Positions 26,176 through 38,049 are shown, counted from the stretch's first letter. The stretch is 64,000 nt of DNA from Pseudoduganella dura (GCF_009727155.1 NZ_WNWM01000002.1:6572001-6636000), one strand, 5' to 3'. Notes: generated from the letters alone by a model not told the origin. Translations and numbers: made by a program.

Positions 26176-29100
26176 CTAGAACCAGCTCTTGAACCATTCG
26201 ATCGTGCCATCGAGAAGACCTTTCTGTTTCTGGTCCCCCTTGACCTCCGCCTGGGCGCCGACTGTGGACGGATTCAGCCCGAACATCAAGGCAAGGCCGG
26301 TCGCCAGTGGGACTTTCTTGGCAATGGAGGCAGCAATTACCCTGCCGAGACCGGCAATGATACCCGCGACAATGCCTGGAACGTAGATTGCGGCGGCGAT
26401 CATCAGCGCAATTACCGCGGCGACCAGAACAACCATGCCGATGATTTGCAGAGTGGACCAGCCTTCGGCTGCCCCTTGTGTACGCATGTCCTGCATCTGC
26501 TTGGCCAGGGCGTCGTTTTCCGCCTTTGAAAGCGCTGGCGCCGGGGCCGTGGCCGGTTTCTCCTTGGTTACACGCTTCGCCTTGTTGTAGAAAATGAGGC
26601 CGCTGTCATCTTTCTTGGCATCTGCCACATAAGTAATATCCCAGACTTCGCCATTCATGACGATCACATCCGGCTTCAGGTCCGTGACGAGAGCACTGCC
26701 GGAGCCTGCCACCCAGCAGCCGCCTGGCTTGTCCTTGGTGGCCTTTCCGCCGTTGATGTAATGGGTGACTTCTGCAAGACCGGCCGCATATTTCGGTCCG
26801 TTTTGCCATGTACTGGGCTTGAGCTCCCACAAAACGCCCGAGTTGCCGGTGGCTGGCGTTCGCTGATAGGCGTCGGGCCGCATGTTTTTCCAGATCCCGT
26901 TTGCACCGTCATTCGCTCCCCAGCCAGGCTCGCTGAACGCCCTGACCTGATTCGCGAAAGCCGAGTGCACGAATGTTCCGAACAGCCATGGCGCGCTGAT
27001 CGTGCCCCATCCATTGTCCGGTTCAATGCTCAGGCCTAACGGATCCCTTTTGTTCAGGGGATCATTGCCGACATACGCATACATGTTGAGGCCGGCTTGC
27101 AGCCCAAGCGGATCGGCCTGCAGATAGCGGCCCGCCGCCGGATCGTAATACCGGTGGACGTTGTAGTACAGACCGGTCTCTGCATCGGCATACTGACCGG
27201 AAAGGCGCAGCGGCATGGTGCCCTCCGCACCGGATTCCGCACGGAGCACCCCGAACGCATCGAGCTCGCCACGCCACACCAGTTTGCCGTTCGCATCCGT
27301 CACCGTCTCGACAGCGTCCCGGCTGTCCGTGTGCAGGTATTCGACGACGGGAGGCGCCCGGCTCGGCAACCAGCTTCCGCCGGGACCACCGGCATACAGC
27401 ACTCGCGCGACCGGGCGCCGGCCCAGGTAAACATATGCCGCGACGATCTTGCCTTGCGCATTCGCTTCGGCGATCAGCTGGCCATCGTCATACATGTAGT
27501 AGCTGGCGCTGCCGGCCGCCTTCTTGGCGACCCGGTGTCGTTGTGCGTCGTACCGGTAGCTTGCAATTTCGCTGCCGGCGGCATTGTCGACGCGCTCCAG
27601 CTCGCCTGCAGCGTTATAAACAAGCCGCAGCTTGCCGTGCGCCAGCACGTTGCCTGTCGCATCCACCTCCAACGACGGAGCGCCGACACGGTTACCGAGC
27701 GGATCGTACCCGGCCGACAGCGTCACCGCCCCGTTCCGGGACTCTTCGACGAGGCGCCCATGGGAGTCATAGGTCACCCGCGTTCCGGAGCCGACCCTGG
27801 CGGCGGGATCCTCTGACGCGTTGGCATTGCCGATCAGCCCCGCCACGAGCGAGCGCCAGCCGCCCGCCGCGTTCGCGGCGGAGAGCGCGGGCGCCGGGCG
27901 GCGCTCGAACCAGGTACTGCGCGTGGCGGAGTCGTAGCGGGTGCTGATCAGGTCGGTGCCAGTCAAATGGCTTGCCAACATCCCGTCACTGTTGTAACGG
28001 GTCTCGCTGCGCCTGCCATTACCGTAGTTAAAATACACGGGACGCATGCCATCGAGCGTCATTGCGTGCCGCACATCGGTCAGTAACGGCCGCCCCGCCA
28101 ATTCCACGCGCGACACTCTGCCAGCAGGATCGTAGAGGTAGCTGACCTCGATGCCCCCAGGCAAAGTCTTGCGAACCACCCCGCGTTCCGCGATGGCCTC
28201 GCTGCCGGTTTCCATCGTCGCCGCGGCGCGACCTTGCGCATCGAAGACAGTCAGCCTCTTTCCACTGGGGCGACCCCAGACATCGTTACGCCATTCGATC
28301 CGATTGTCGAGAATGCCTCGTCCGAAGCGGGTTTCCGAGACAAGCGCCAAGCCTGCATAGCGCAGTACCGTGCGCTGGGCCTGCGTGCCGGATGGATCCG
28401 TGTACTGCACCTCCATCATCCTGCCCTGTACGTCACGGACAATGGTCGTGCGTACCCCCAGCGCATCGCGCAGCGCGACCAGGCCGTCAGCCGAGTCGTA
28501 GCGCGCGGTCCGCAATCCGTGTTCCGGAGACTGGGTGGCCGCGATCCGGCCGAAATCATCGAACCAGCGGCGCACCCGGGTCCCGTCGGGCCGGGTCGCT
28601 TCCTCGACCTTGCCGGCGGCGGCGCTATCGGGCTCGCCGAGCTGGTAGCTGGCATTCCACGTTTGCAGCGCGTCCGCCCACCGTTGCTCCATTCGGCCTG
28701 TGCGCCAGTCCGGTGCGACGGCTTGCGCATCATCCACGTCGAAACGCTGCACCACGCCGCCGCCATTTGCGGGGCCGTAACGGGTCTCGGCGGTCAACTG
28801 ACGCTCGGTGTCGAACGAACGGAGAACGCTGCTGCCGTCGGCGGCGATACGCTGGACCAGGTTGCCGGCATCGTCGTGACGGTAATGCGTCATGCCCTGT
28901 CCTGGCGCGGTCTCAGCCTGCAGCTGGCCTTGCGCATCGTACCGATAGGTCCGCACAGCGACCTGGCGGGTACCTGGATCGGCGGCCCCTTTTGCATCGA
29001 GCAGCCAGGCGGATTCAGTCCGCTTGAGAACCTGGCCTGACGGCGCAAGCTGCTCCTCCACCATTACGAGCCGCACGCTATCGGTACTGACGGTAACGAG

Positions 29101-30783
29101 CGGCCGCATTGCGGCGTCGCGGGCGCGCACCTCCGTGACCAGGTTGCCAGGCGCGACGGTGCGCGTCACATGCGAGCCGCTGTCGTCGTAGTAGAAGCGG
29201 GTGACGTCGGAATCGGCCGGCGTGCCGGTCCTGCCATTGGGCAGGGGGCCATCGATCTCGGCCAGCACGCTGCGTCCGTTGACAGTGCGATAGCGATATC
29301 GGGTGGTCCGTTCCAGTGCGGTCGCGGCCTGCGCATCCACGGCGGGCGACCAGCCCTGCTCCGTAACGCTCACCGGCTGGCCGCTCGCGTTATAGCTGAT
29401 GCGTTGCGTCGCCTCGCGGCCGGGAACAACGCTTGGCCGCGCGACGAGCGTGGGCTTGTTCGTGCGCCGGTCCGCGTATTCATAGCGGGCAATCAGCCGG
29501 CTTGGCGGCCCGTTGCCGGCATCGTAGACCGTGCGTGTCACGCGCACGGGCCGGCCGAAATGGTCGGTATCGGTTCTTACCGATTGCTGCGGTACGCCCT
29601 GCCCGTCCAGCCCGATCACTTCGATCAGTTGCCCGTCCCGGTCATAACCGTAGCGCCGGTCGCCGGGGCCGCACCACACGCACCCCGGGCCGCGTACTTC
29701 GCCAAGCCGGTAGTCGCCATCCTGCACCGCGTATCGATAGCTCGTCTTCTGGTGCAGGCTGTTCGTGACGGTCGTCAGCCCGGGCCTTTCGTAGTCGAGC
29801 GTGACCTTGTCGGCATCGTTCGCGTGCGTGGACAGGATTCCCTTCCCGGCCGCGTTGTAGCCGTAGGTGGCGAAACGCTGTTCGCCGACGCTGATGCCGG
29901 TTACGTACGTGGGATGCTGCGGACTTTCGTAATGATATTGACGCACCTGCGCCTGTTCGGGATGACGTACCCGCACCAGGTTGGCCAGCAATTGACGTGC
30001 GCCGACGGCGGTGCCCTTCGGTGCGCTGCTGCCATATTCGTAGACGAAACGCCCCACCGGGCTGTCGATGCTCTGCACGCCACGAAAACGGTCGCCGCGT
30101 CGTGCCGCATCCCGGTCGAGGTATGCCAGGCGCAGGCTACGGCCCTGGGGATCGGTCACCTTGACCAGCAGCCCCCCGGTATCGTACAGCAGGCTCAACA
30201 CCTCGCCGGTCGGCGCCTGTATCTGCACCAGCTTCCCGCGAGTGTCGAAGGTCAGCTCGCGTCCGTCGATCCAGCGCCACACATATTCGCTGCCGCTCTT
30301 GCGGCGCTTGACGTGGATCACCCCGTTTGCCGGATTGGCGGCTACCGCGACCCCGGGCCGCAGCATGTCACGGCTGAAGGCAATCACTGCGCCGTCGGCC
30401 TGGAGCACCTGCATGCCACCGCCTGCCACCAGCATCTGCGTTTCATACGACAGTTTCCAGCCGCGTCCGACGCTTCCCGGTACGGCGTTGACGCCGCTAT
30501 GGACACTGTTGTAGTGCCGGACGATTTCCAGCCCCAGTACCCCGGGGAGCGCGGGCATGTCCTCCTCGCGGAGGTACTTGTTGCCGCTCATGATGTTGAT
30601 CGGATTGCCGGCCCCGACGTTGATCGACACGGCAGGCGGCTGGCTGGCCGCGTCCTTGCCGGCTGTGCAGACACCGCCGCCTTCGCCGCAAGCCAGCGCC
30701 TGGGTGGCAGACAGGGACCATGTCGCGAGCGCCAGCAGCCCGCTCCGGAGGGTGGCACTCAATCGCAGTTTCGTCATCGTCAT
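26176..30783 (-). CDS. Rhs-repeat polymorphic toxin with putative nuclease C-terminus (Rhs1)
   Basis: About 1535 residues. Signal-like N terminus (MTMTKLRLSATL... to ATQALA-C), a DUF6531-type start (GAGNPINIMSGNKY), many YD/Rhs repeats, and the core end YLQADPLGLQAGLN followed by DPLNKRDPLGL. The variable tail (about 280 residues) has an RPDAY...WELKP arrangement typical of PD-(D/E)XK nuclease-like toxins, and then an unusual hydrophobic segment (LQIIGMVVLVAAVIALMIAAA). ATG 30783 is preferred because of AAGG just upstream and the signal sequence. It is 108 bases downstream of the Tad-locus gene with no visible terminator. The nuclease call is inference. Confidence 0.85.
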   Translation of the reverse strand: MTMTKLRLSATLRSGLLALATWSLSATQALACGEGGGVCTAGKDAASQPPAVSINVGAGNPINIMSGNKYLREEDMPALPGVLGLEIVRHYNSVHSGVNAVPGSVGRGWKLSYETQMLVAGGGMQVLQADGAVIAFSRDMLRPGVAVAANPANGVIHVKRRKSGSEYVWRWIDGRELTFDTRGKLVQIQAPTGEVLSLLYDTGGLLVKVTDPQGRSLRLAYLDRDAARRGDRFRGVQSIDSPVGRFVYEYGSSAPKGTAVGARQLLANLVRVRHPEQAQVRQYHYESPQHPTYVTGISVGEQRFATYGYNAAGKGILSTHANDADKVTLDYERPGLTTVTNSLHQKTSYRYAVQDGDYRLGEVRGPGCVWCGPGDRRYGYDRDGQLIEVIGLDGQGVPQQSVRTDTDHFGRPVRVTRTVYDAGNGPPSRLIARYEYADRRTNKPTLVARPSVVPGREATQRISYNASGQPVSVTEQGWSPAVDAQAATALERTTRYRYRTVNGRSVLAEIDGPLPNGRTGTPADSDVTRFYYDDSGSHVTRTVAPGNLVTEVRARDAAMRPLVTVSTDSVRLVMVEEQLAPSGQVLKRTESAWLLDAKGAADPGTRQVAVRTYRYDAQGQLQAETAPGQGMTHYRHDDAGNLVQRIAADGSSVLRSFDTERQLTAETRYGPANGGGVVQRFDVDDAQAVAPDWRTGRMEQRWADALQTWNASYQLGEPDSAAAGKVEEATRPDGTRVRRWFDDFGRIAATQSPEHGLRTARYDSADGLVALRDALGVRTTIVRDVQGRMMEVQYTDPSGTQAQRTVLRYAGLALVSETRFGRGILDNRIEWRNDVWGRPSGKRLTVFDAQGRAAATMETGSEAIAERGVVRKTLPGGIEVSYLYDPAGRVSRVELAGRPLLTDVRHAMTLDGMRPVYFNYGNGRRSETRYNSDGMLASHLTGTDLISTRYDSATRSTWFERRPAPALSAANAAGGWRSLVAGLIGNANASEDPAARVGSGTRVTYDSHGRLVEESRNGAVTLSAGYDPLGNRVGAPSLEVDATGNVLAHGKLRLVYNAAGELERVDNAAGSEIASYRYDAQRHRVAKKAAGSASYYMYDDGQLIAEANAQGKIVAAYVYLGRRPVARVLYAGGPGGSWLPSRAPPVVEYLHTDSRDAVETVTDANGKLVWRGELDAFGVLRAESGAEGTMPLRLSGQYADAETGLYYNVHRYYDPAAGRYLQADPLGLQAGLNMYAYVGNDPLNKRDPLGLSIEPDNGWGTISAPWLFGTFVHSAFANQVRAFSEPGWGANDGANGIWKNMRPDAYQRTPATGNSGVLWELKPSTWQNGPKYAAGLAEVTHYINGGKATKDKPGGCWVAGSGSALVTDLKPDVIVMNGEVWDITYVADAKKDDSGLIFYNKAKRVTKEKPATAPAPALSKAENDALAKQMQDMRTQGAAEGWSTLQIIGMVVLVAAVIALMIAAAIYVPGIVAGIIAGLGRVIAASIAKKVPLATGLALMFGLNPSTVGAQAEVKGDQKQKGLLDGTIEWFKSWF

Positions 30784-30891
30784 TGCCTTCGCTTCCTGGA
30801 TGATTATTCGAACATGCCCCGAAGGGCCATCGCAATGCACCGGGACACGCAACCCTGCAAGGTCACGGCGCAGCGCGACGGCAACAGGTGA

Positions 30892-32553
30892 TCACTTCGG
30901 CGTCAGCTCCACCGTCACGCGCCGGTTCGGCGCCAGGCAGGTTTGCAGCGCAGCACCGGTCTTGCCCGTACACGCTTCTTCCGGAACAACGAGGTCGGCT
31001 TCGCCCGCACCGACGATTTCGACGTCGTCCACCTTCAAGCCTTTCGAGATCAGGTAATCGCGCACCGCCTCCGCACGCCGGCGCGACAGGTCGAGGTTGT
31101 ACTCCTCGGTGCCGATCGGGTCGGTATAGCCCGTCACGGTGAGCTTGCCGTACTCCTTGCCGTTCGTGCTCTGGATCAGCTGGTCGAGCGCCGCCTTGCC
31201 GTCCGACGTCAGCGCGGTCTGGTCAAAGCCGAACAGCATGTCCGCGCTCAACTCCGCCGCGATCGGGATCGGGCAGGTCCCTGGCGTGCTCGGCGGCGTC
31301 GTCGTGCAACCGCCCAGCATGCAGTCGCCATTCGGCGGCGGATCGGTGGTGACCGGCGGGTCGCCCGGATCGCTCGGATTGCCGTTGTTGCCGGGGCCGG
31401 GCGACGACACCGGATTGTCCGGCTCGATCGCATCGGACTGCATCTGCATCGTCACATGCGTGACCACGGGCACCCAGCCTTGGTTGATCATCGCCGTGCG
31501 TACCGCATCGCCGCCGGTGTCCTGCCATTTCAGGTAGGCCTTGTAGATGCTCGACACGATCGGCACGGCCGGTTCCACGCCGTAGGTGATGCGCAGCTTG
31601 ATCAGGTTGGCGTCCTGCCAGCTCTGGCCCGACGTCGGCCCCATCTTGTTCTGCTTCAGGCCCAGGCTGCGGTTGGAAATGACCCGCTTGCCCTGCGTTT
31701 TCAGCAAGGCCTGCAATGCCGGGTCATTAAAGTCCTGGAACGCTTCCTTGGTGGGGTTGAGCATTTCGATGCGGTAACGATTGGGACGTTCGGGGTCCTC
31801 CAGAGCTTTCTCGACTTTGACCAATGCATCTGCCAGCTCGGCGGGAGTCTCGCCGCCGCCGAACATCGGTATCAACCCTTCCTTGAAGGCGCTACCGATG
31901 GCAGTCATCTTGGCATTGCCCACGCTGCCCGCGCGGGCGGCCAGGAAGCCGGCATGGTCGAGCGTGTTCTTGGCGAAGAACAGCTGGCTGTACTGCACCG
32001 AGCCGAGGCCGAGCATGGTCAGCAGCGGCCCCACCACCGCCAGTTCGACGACGGCCGCGCCGCGCTGGCGCATCGGCGGCTTGCGCAGCGGTGCCCCCAC
32101 CGGCGCCGGCGCAGGAACTGGCGATACCGGGCTGGCGAACCACAGCGGATGCTGCAGCCTGTCGCCCGGACGGATGCCCAGGCGTGCGATGCTGCCTTCC
32201 GCCAGTTCCAGCGTATGCATGGCGCGCACATGGCGCCGCCCGTCCGCGGCGCGGCCGGTATTGCTGACGCTTGCGCGCCAAGGCCGCAGGCCGGGCACGC
32301 ACTTGAGCACCGTGCCCTGGCGGTCCAGGTACAGCACGTCGATGGTGAAGCGCATGAAGGCGGTATGCACGCTGGGGCAATCGGCCAGCAGCAGGCCGGC
32401 GTCGGGCGCCAGGCCGGGGCGCAGCATCAGGCCGCGGAAACGGCCGAAGAAGCCGGCGGCGCGGCGCACCGCCAGCGGGTGGCTGCCGCTGCCGGTCAGC
32501 ATGTGGGCGCCGGCGGATGGCGCTTCCGGCGCCTTCGAGACTGGTATCGTCAT
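30892..32553 (-). CDS. DUF192-TadE-OmpA triple-domain protein
   Basis: About 553 residues with three recognisable parts: a DUF192 domain (about 20-135; GFFGRFRGLMLRPGL, CPSVHTAFMRFTIDVLYLD), a TadE-like segment with a membrane helix (about 160-195; RGAAVVELAVVGPLLTMLGLG), a spacer rich in Pro/Gly (around 400), and a C-terminal OmpA-like peptidoglycan-binding domain (about 430-553; ADMLFGFDQTALT, GYTDPIGTEEYNLDLSRRRAEAV). This fusion could link a pilus minor protein to the cell wall. It is the last gene of the Tad locus. A GTG at 32586 overlapping tadC is an alternative start. Confidence 0.8.
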   Translation of the reverse strand: MTIPVSKAPEAPSAGAHMLTGSGSHPLAVRRAAGFFGRFRGLMLRPGLAPDAGLLLADCPSVHTAFMRFTIDVLYLDRQGTVLKCVPGLRPWRASVSNTGRAADGRRHVRAMHTLELAEGSIARLGIRPGDRLQHPLWFASPVSPVPAPAPVGAPLRKPPMRQRGAAVVELAVVGPLLTMLGLGSVQYSQLFFAKNTLDHAGFLAARAGSVGNAKMTAIGSAFKEGLIPMFGGGETPAELADALVKVEKALEDPERPNRYRIEMLNPTKEAFQDFNDPALQALLKTQGKRVISNRSLGLKQNKMGPTSGQSWQDANLIKLRITYGVEPAVPIVSSIYKAYLKWQDTGGDAVRTAMINQGWVPVVTHVTMQMQSDAIEPDNPVSSPGPGNNGNPSDPGDPPVTTDPPPNGDCMLGGCTTTPPSTPGTCPIPIAAELSADMLFGFDQTALTSDGKAALDQLIQSTNGKEYGKLTVTGYTDPIGTEEYNLDLSRRRAEAVRDYLISKGLKVDDVEIVGAGEADLVVPEEACTGKTGAALQTCLAPNRRVTVELTPK

Positions 32554-32578
32554 GGGTATGGGTTCGCAGTGAGGTTCG

Positions 32579-33511
32579 TCAGACACCGGGGTGCATGAAT
32601 TTCATTACGATCGGGAAGAACAGCACGATGAACGTGCACGGGAAAATGAAGGCGATCAGCGGGAACAGCATCTTCACCGGCGCTTCCATCGCCAGCTTCT
32701 CGGCGCGGGCGAAGCGTTCGGTGCGGCGCTGGTCCGCCTGGGCGCGCAGCACGGGCCCGAGGTTCATGCCCATGCGCTCGGCCTGGATCACCGCCGTGAT
32801 GAAGTGCGTCACGTTCGGTTCGTTCAGCCGGTCGGCCATGGCACGCATTGCATCGGCGCGTGCCTTGCCGGCGCGGATGTCGCGCAGCACCCGCTGGATC
32901 TCGGCGCGCAGCACGCCCTTCGGGCCCTTGGCCACCGCCTGGTTCAGCGCGCCCTGCAGGTTCAGGCCCGCTTCGACGCACAGCGTGATGATGTCGAGAT
33001 AGAACGGCAGCGTCTTCAGCAGCTCGCTGCGGCGCGCCTTCATCAGGTCGCGCAGCCAGAAGGACGGGTAGAAAAAGCCCAGCAGGGCACCACCGCCCAT
33101 GACCTGCGCATACAGCGTCAGCGGGAAGCCCGCCTCGCCGTCGCGCGCGGTATCGAAGGTGTCGATGCCCCACCAGCACAGCAGGGCCACCAGCGACGCG
33201 CCGATCACGCGCGCGGCAACCATCTGCGGCGGCGTGACGGTATAGTCGAGCCCCGCCTGCCGCAGCTGGGCGAGAATCAGCCCGTGGCGGCGCGCCGACA
33301 TCAATGGCTCGATGAAGTAGCTGATCCAGTGGATCGGATACCACACCAGCCGGAAGCCCAGCGGCGGCGCGTCCTTGTACGAGCGGTCCTCGGCCGGCAC
33401 TTCCGCCACCGCCCTGCTGAGCAGCCAGGCCACCAGCGCGACCGACAGGCCGGCGGCCACGGCCACCAGCGCGATCAGCGCGTTGCCATGTTCGAGCAGC
33501 AGCGTATCCAT
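32579..33511 (-). CDS. tadC: Tad pilus inner-membrane protein TadC (T2SS F family)
   Basis: 310 residues; hydrophobic helices near 10-30, 105-145 and at the C terminus (LFPLIAFIFPCTFIVLFFPIVMKF), separated by a T2SSF domain with AELQRVLRDIRAGKARADAMRAM-type and NPVLRAQADQRRTERF-type helices. In Tad systems TadB and TadC form the inner-membrane platform that couples TadA to pilus assembly. It lies 16 bases after tadB and just upstream of the DUF192-TadE-OmpA gene. Confidence 0.85.
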   Translation of the reverse strand: MDTLLLEHGNALIALVAVAAGLSVALVAWLLSRAVAEVPAEDRSYKDAPPLGFRLVWYPIHWISYFIEPLMSARRHGLILAQLRQAGLDYTVTPPQMVAARVIGASLVALLCWWGIDTFDTARDGEAGFPLTLYAQVMGGGALLGFFYPSFWLRDLMKARRSELLKTLPFYLDIITLCVEAGLNLQGALNQAVAKGPKGVLRAEIQRVLRDIRAGKARADAMRAMADRLNEPNVTHFITAVIQAERMGMNLGPVLRAQADQRRTERFARAEKLAMEAPVKMLFPLIAFIFPCTFIVLFFPIVMKFMHPGV

Positions 33512-33527
33512 GTTTCTTCCTTTCGCA

Positions 33528-34387
33528 TCAAACGTCGATGGCGATGATCTTGCGGATCACGTACACGCCCATCGCTTCCAGCACGGCCATCACGGCCAGC
33601 ACGGCCCAGCCGACCCGCGTATGCCACAGCATGTCCATCGCGGCCGGCTCCATCTTCCCCAGCACGATCGCCAACGCCACGGGCAGCAGGCCCACCACCC
33701 AGGCCTGCAGCTTGCCCTGCGCGGTCAGCGCGCGGATCTTGCCTTCCATTTGCAGCCGGCTGCGGATGGTGCCGGCGGTGCGTTCCAGCGTTTCGGCCAG
33801 TCCGCCGCCCGTTTCCGCGGCGATGCGCATCGCCGATACCACGAGGATCGTGGTCTGGGTCGGCATGCGGTGCGCCAGGTTGTTCAAACTTTGCTCGAGC
33901 GTTACGCCGATGCGCTGCTCGCGCAGCATCAGCGAGAATTCCTGGCCCAGCGGTGCCGGCGCTTCCTGCACCAGCTGCACCAGCGCCGAGCCGAAGCCCG
34001 CGCCGGCGCGCATGCCGCCGGCCAGCATCATCAGCGCATCGGGCAACTGCTCCTCGAAGTTGCGCAGGCGGCGGGCGCGCAATTGCGCGTACAGCACGCG
34101 CGGCGCGAACGTCAGCGCGGCCGCCGTCGCGCCGGCGATCAGGCCGCTGCCGGTGACCAGGTACGCAACCAGGGCGCCGACGACGATGGCGGCCATGTTC
34201 AGCACGAACAGCTGGCGCGGGTCGATGAACAGGAAGAACTCGCGCACCTGGAAACGGGCCCGCTCGGTGAAGTCCGAGCGGTAGCGCTTCATCGAACCGG
34301 TACCGACGTCGATCGCCAGCCAGGTCAGCATGCCGGCGGCCAGCGCGATGACCACGCTGATGCCGGCGATCATGGCCGTATCGTTCA

Positions 34388-34388
<1 letters not shown>
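33528..34388 (-). CDS. tadB: Tad pilus inner-membrane protein TadB (T2SS F family)
   Basis: 286 residues starting MNDTAMIAGISVVIALAAG; N-terminal helix, a cluster of helices near 60-110, a T2SSF domain with EEQLPDALMMLAGGMRAGAGF and AMRIAAETGGGLAETLERTA, and two C-terminal helices. Its ATG overlaps the stop of tadA by one base (TAATG), so translation is coupled. It acts with TadC at the inner membrane in Flp pilus assembly. A longer in-frame opening upstream belongs to the antisense of tadA and is not the start. Confidence 0.9.
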
Positions 34389-36286
<1,898 letters not shown>

Positions 36287-36294
36287 GGGGCCTC

Positions 36295-38007
36295 CTATTG
36301 CGCGCCCGGCGTGGCGGCCGGGGCAGGTGCGGGCGCAGGCGCGTCCACTGGTGCGAACAATTTGCCGGCATCGGTATTCGGCTGGATCGGCTCCTTCAGG
36401 AACGGCTCCGCGCCCATGTGCTCGCTGAGCTTCTCCTTGGCGCGTTCCACCCGCTCCACCAGGCCCGGCGCGCGCGTGTCCACCACGGTCGGCGTGACGA
36501 ACACGACCAGTTCGGTTTCGCGGTTCTGGTAGCGCTTGGAACGGAACAGCGCTCCGAGCACGGGAATGTTGCCCAGCAGCGGAACCTGGTCGATATCCTT
36601 GCCGGTGGTCCGCTGCAGCAGGCCGGACAGCACGATCGTCTCGCCGCTGCGCACATTGAATTCGGTCTGGGTACGGCGCGTCAGCAGCGCCGGGCCGCCG
36701 ATGCCGCTGTTGACGGACGTATCGAGGGAACTGACCTCGGAATCGATCATCGCGCGGATCACGCCGTTGCGGCCCACCTTCGGCTCGATGTCGAGCTTGA
36801 TCCCGTACGGCTTGAAGAAGATCGAGGTGCCATTGTCGTTCGACACGGCGTAAGGGAACTCCCCGCCAGCCAGGAAGCTCGACTTGCCGCCGCTGCGCGT
36901 GGAAAGTTGCGGCTCCGCCAAAATCGCGGCGGTGCCGTTTTGCTCCAAGGCGTTCAGCTGCGCGTTCAAGCCCGCGTTCACCGCGCTCATGATCGACAGG
37001 GAGCCCGGCAGCGTCACGCCCTGCGACTTGTCGATATTGCCGATCGGCGGCTGCTGGTTGGTAGGCGACGTGATGTCGATCTGCCGCCCGCCGTTATAAC
37101 CCCGGTTGATCGGCGCCCAGATGGCGCCGATGGCGCCGCCGCCGGTGGGATTCCACTTCAAGCCCAGCTCGCGCAATTCGTTTCGCGGAAACTCGACAAC
37201 TTTCACATCCATCAGCACCGTCTGCTCCCAGCCGATCGGGCTGGTGAAATTGACGATCTGCGGATAGCGTTTGGCCAGCTCGGCCACCTTTTCACGGTCG
37301 ATATCGGACAATTCCTCGCCTTCGACGATCACCTTGTCACCCACCACCGACGCGGTGGCATTGGGGATATGGCGAAGGAACGACGCCACTTCGCGGGTGA
37401 CGCGCGGCGTTTCGCCCGGCACGATGGTGACCTTGATGCGCTGGTAGCGGCCATCCTCGTTCCACACGAACAGCGACGACACGCCGATGCCGTTGCCGAA
37501 GACGATCGTTTCCTTGCCATCGAGCGCGCTGGCGCTGAGGATATTGCCGTTGCCGACGGCGATCCGGGCCACGCCCGGCGTGGGGAAGACGCGCGACTCG
37601 CCGACGAACAGCTCAATCTCCGGTACGGGCACGGCGTCGCCGCCTGCGTTGATGGGCGCGTAGGGCTCGACGATTTTCGGTGCGGCGCGGCGGACCTTGG
37701 CGGTGCCCGATTCGGTGATGGGGTTGCGGCTGGCGTTGGGCGACAATGCCGGCGCCTGCGGCGCTGGTGCTGGCGCCGCTGCGGCCAGTTTCGTCGCTGC
37801 CGGAGCTGCGACTGCCGGCACTGCCGCGGGTGCGGTGCGATTGCCCGCGGGAGCGGCCGGCGCGGCCTGCGCGGCGGCCGGAGCCGCCGCGGGCTTCTGC
37901 GGCTCGGCCGCATGGATGGACGCGGTGGCCAGTGCCGCGACGATCGACAGCGACAGGGTCGCGAGTCGGGGTGACAGGGTATTGTGCTTCTGGTTCATCT
38001 GGCTCAT
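36295..38007 (-). CDS. rcpA: Tad pilus secretin (CpaC/RcpA)
   Basis: About 570 residues. Signal peptide near the start (to about SIHA-AE), an Ala/Pro-rich linker, a pilus/secretin N-terminal domain with the VGESRVFPTPGVARIAVG segment, a BON-like region, and the secretin core (GGEFPYAV, DIEPKVGRNGVIRAMIDSEVSSLD, ETIVLSGLLQRTTGKD, LFRSKRYQNRETELVVFVTPTVV). Forms the outer-membrane gate for the Flp pilus. ATG 38007 or 37998 both fit. It ends eight bases before the tadA start. Confidence 0.9.
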   Translation of the reverse strand: MSQMNQKHNTLSPRLATLSLSIVAALATASIHAAEPQKPAAAPAAAQAAPAAPAGNRTAPAAVPAVAAPAATKLAAAAPAPAPQAPALSPNASRNPITESGTAKVRRAAPKIVEPYAPINAGGDAVPVPEIELFVGESRVFPTPGVARIAVGNGNILSASALDGKETIVFGNGIGVSSLFVWNEDGRYQRIKVTIVPGETPRVTREVASFLRHIPNATASVVGDKVIVEGEELSDIDREKVAELAKRYPQIVNFTSPIGWEQTVLMDVKVVEFPRNELRELGLKWNPTGGGAIGAIWAPINRGYNGGRQIDITSPTNQQPPIGNIDKSQGVTLPGSLSIMSAVNAGLNAQLNALEQNGTAAILAEPQLSTRSGGKSSFLAGGEFPYAVSNDNGTSIFFKPYGIKLDIEPKVGRNGVIRAMIDSEVSSLDTSVNSGIGGPALLTRRTQTEFNVRSGETIVLSGLLQRTTGKDIDQVPLLGNIPVLGALFRSKRYQNRETELVVFVTPTVVDTRAPGLVERVERAKEKLSEHMGAEPFLKEPIQPNTDAGKLFAPVDAPAPAPAPAATPGAQ

Positions 38008-38049
38008 GTTCAAGAATGGTAAAGGCGGCAAGCCGCGCGGCGGCATGCG

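Noticed and set aside
30712..30783. Lipoprotein signal in Rhs1 (ATQALAC)
   Set aside because: The -4 Gln and the order A-L-A-C do not fit the lipobox well; Rhs2 (TVVAC) fits better.
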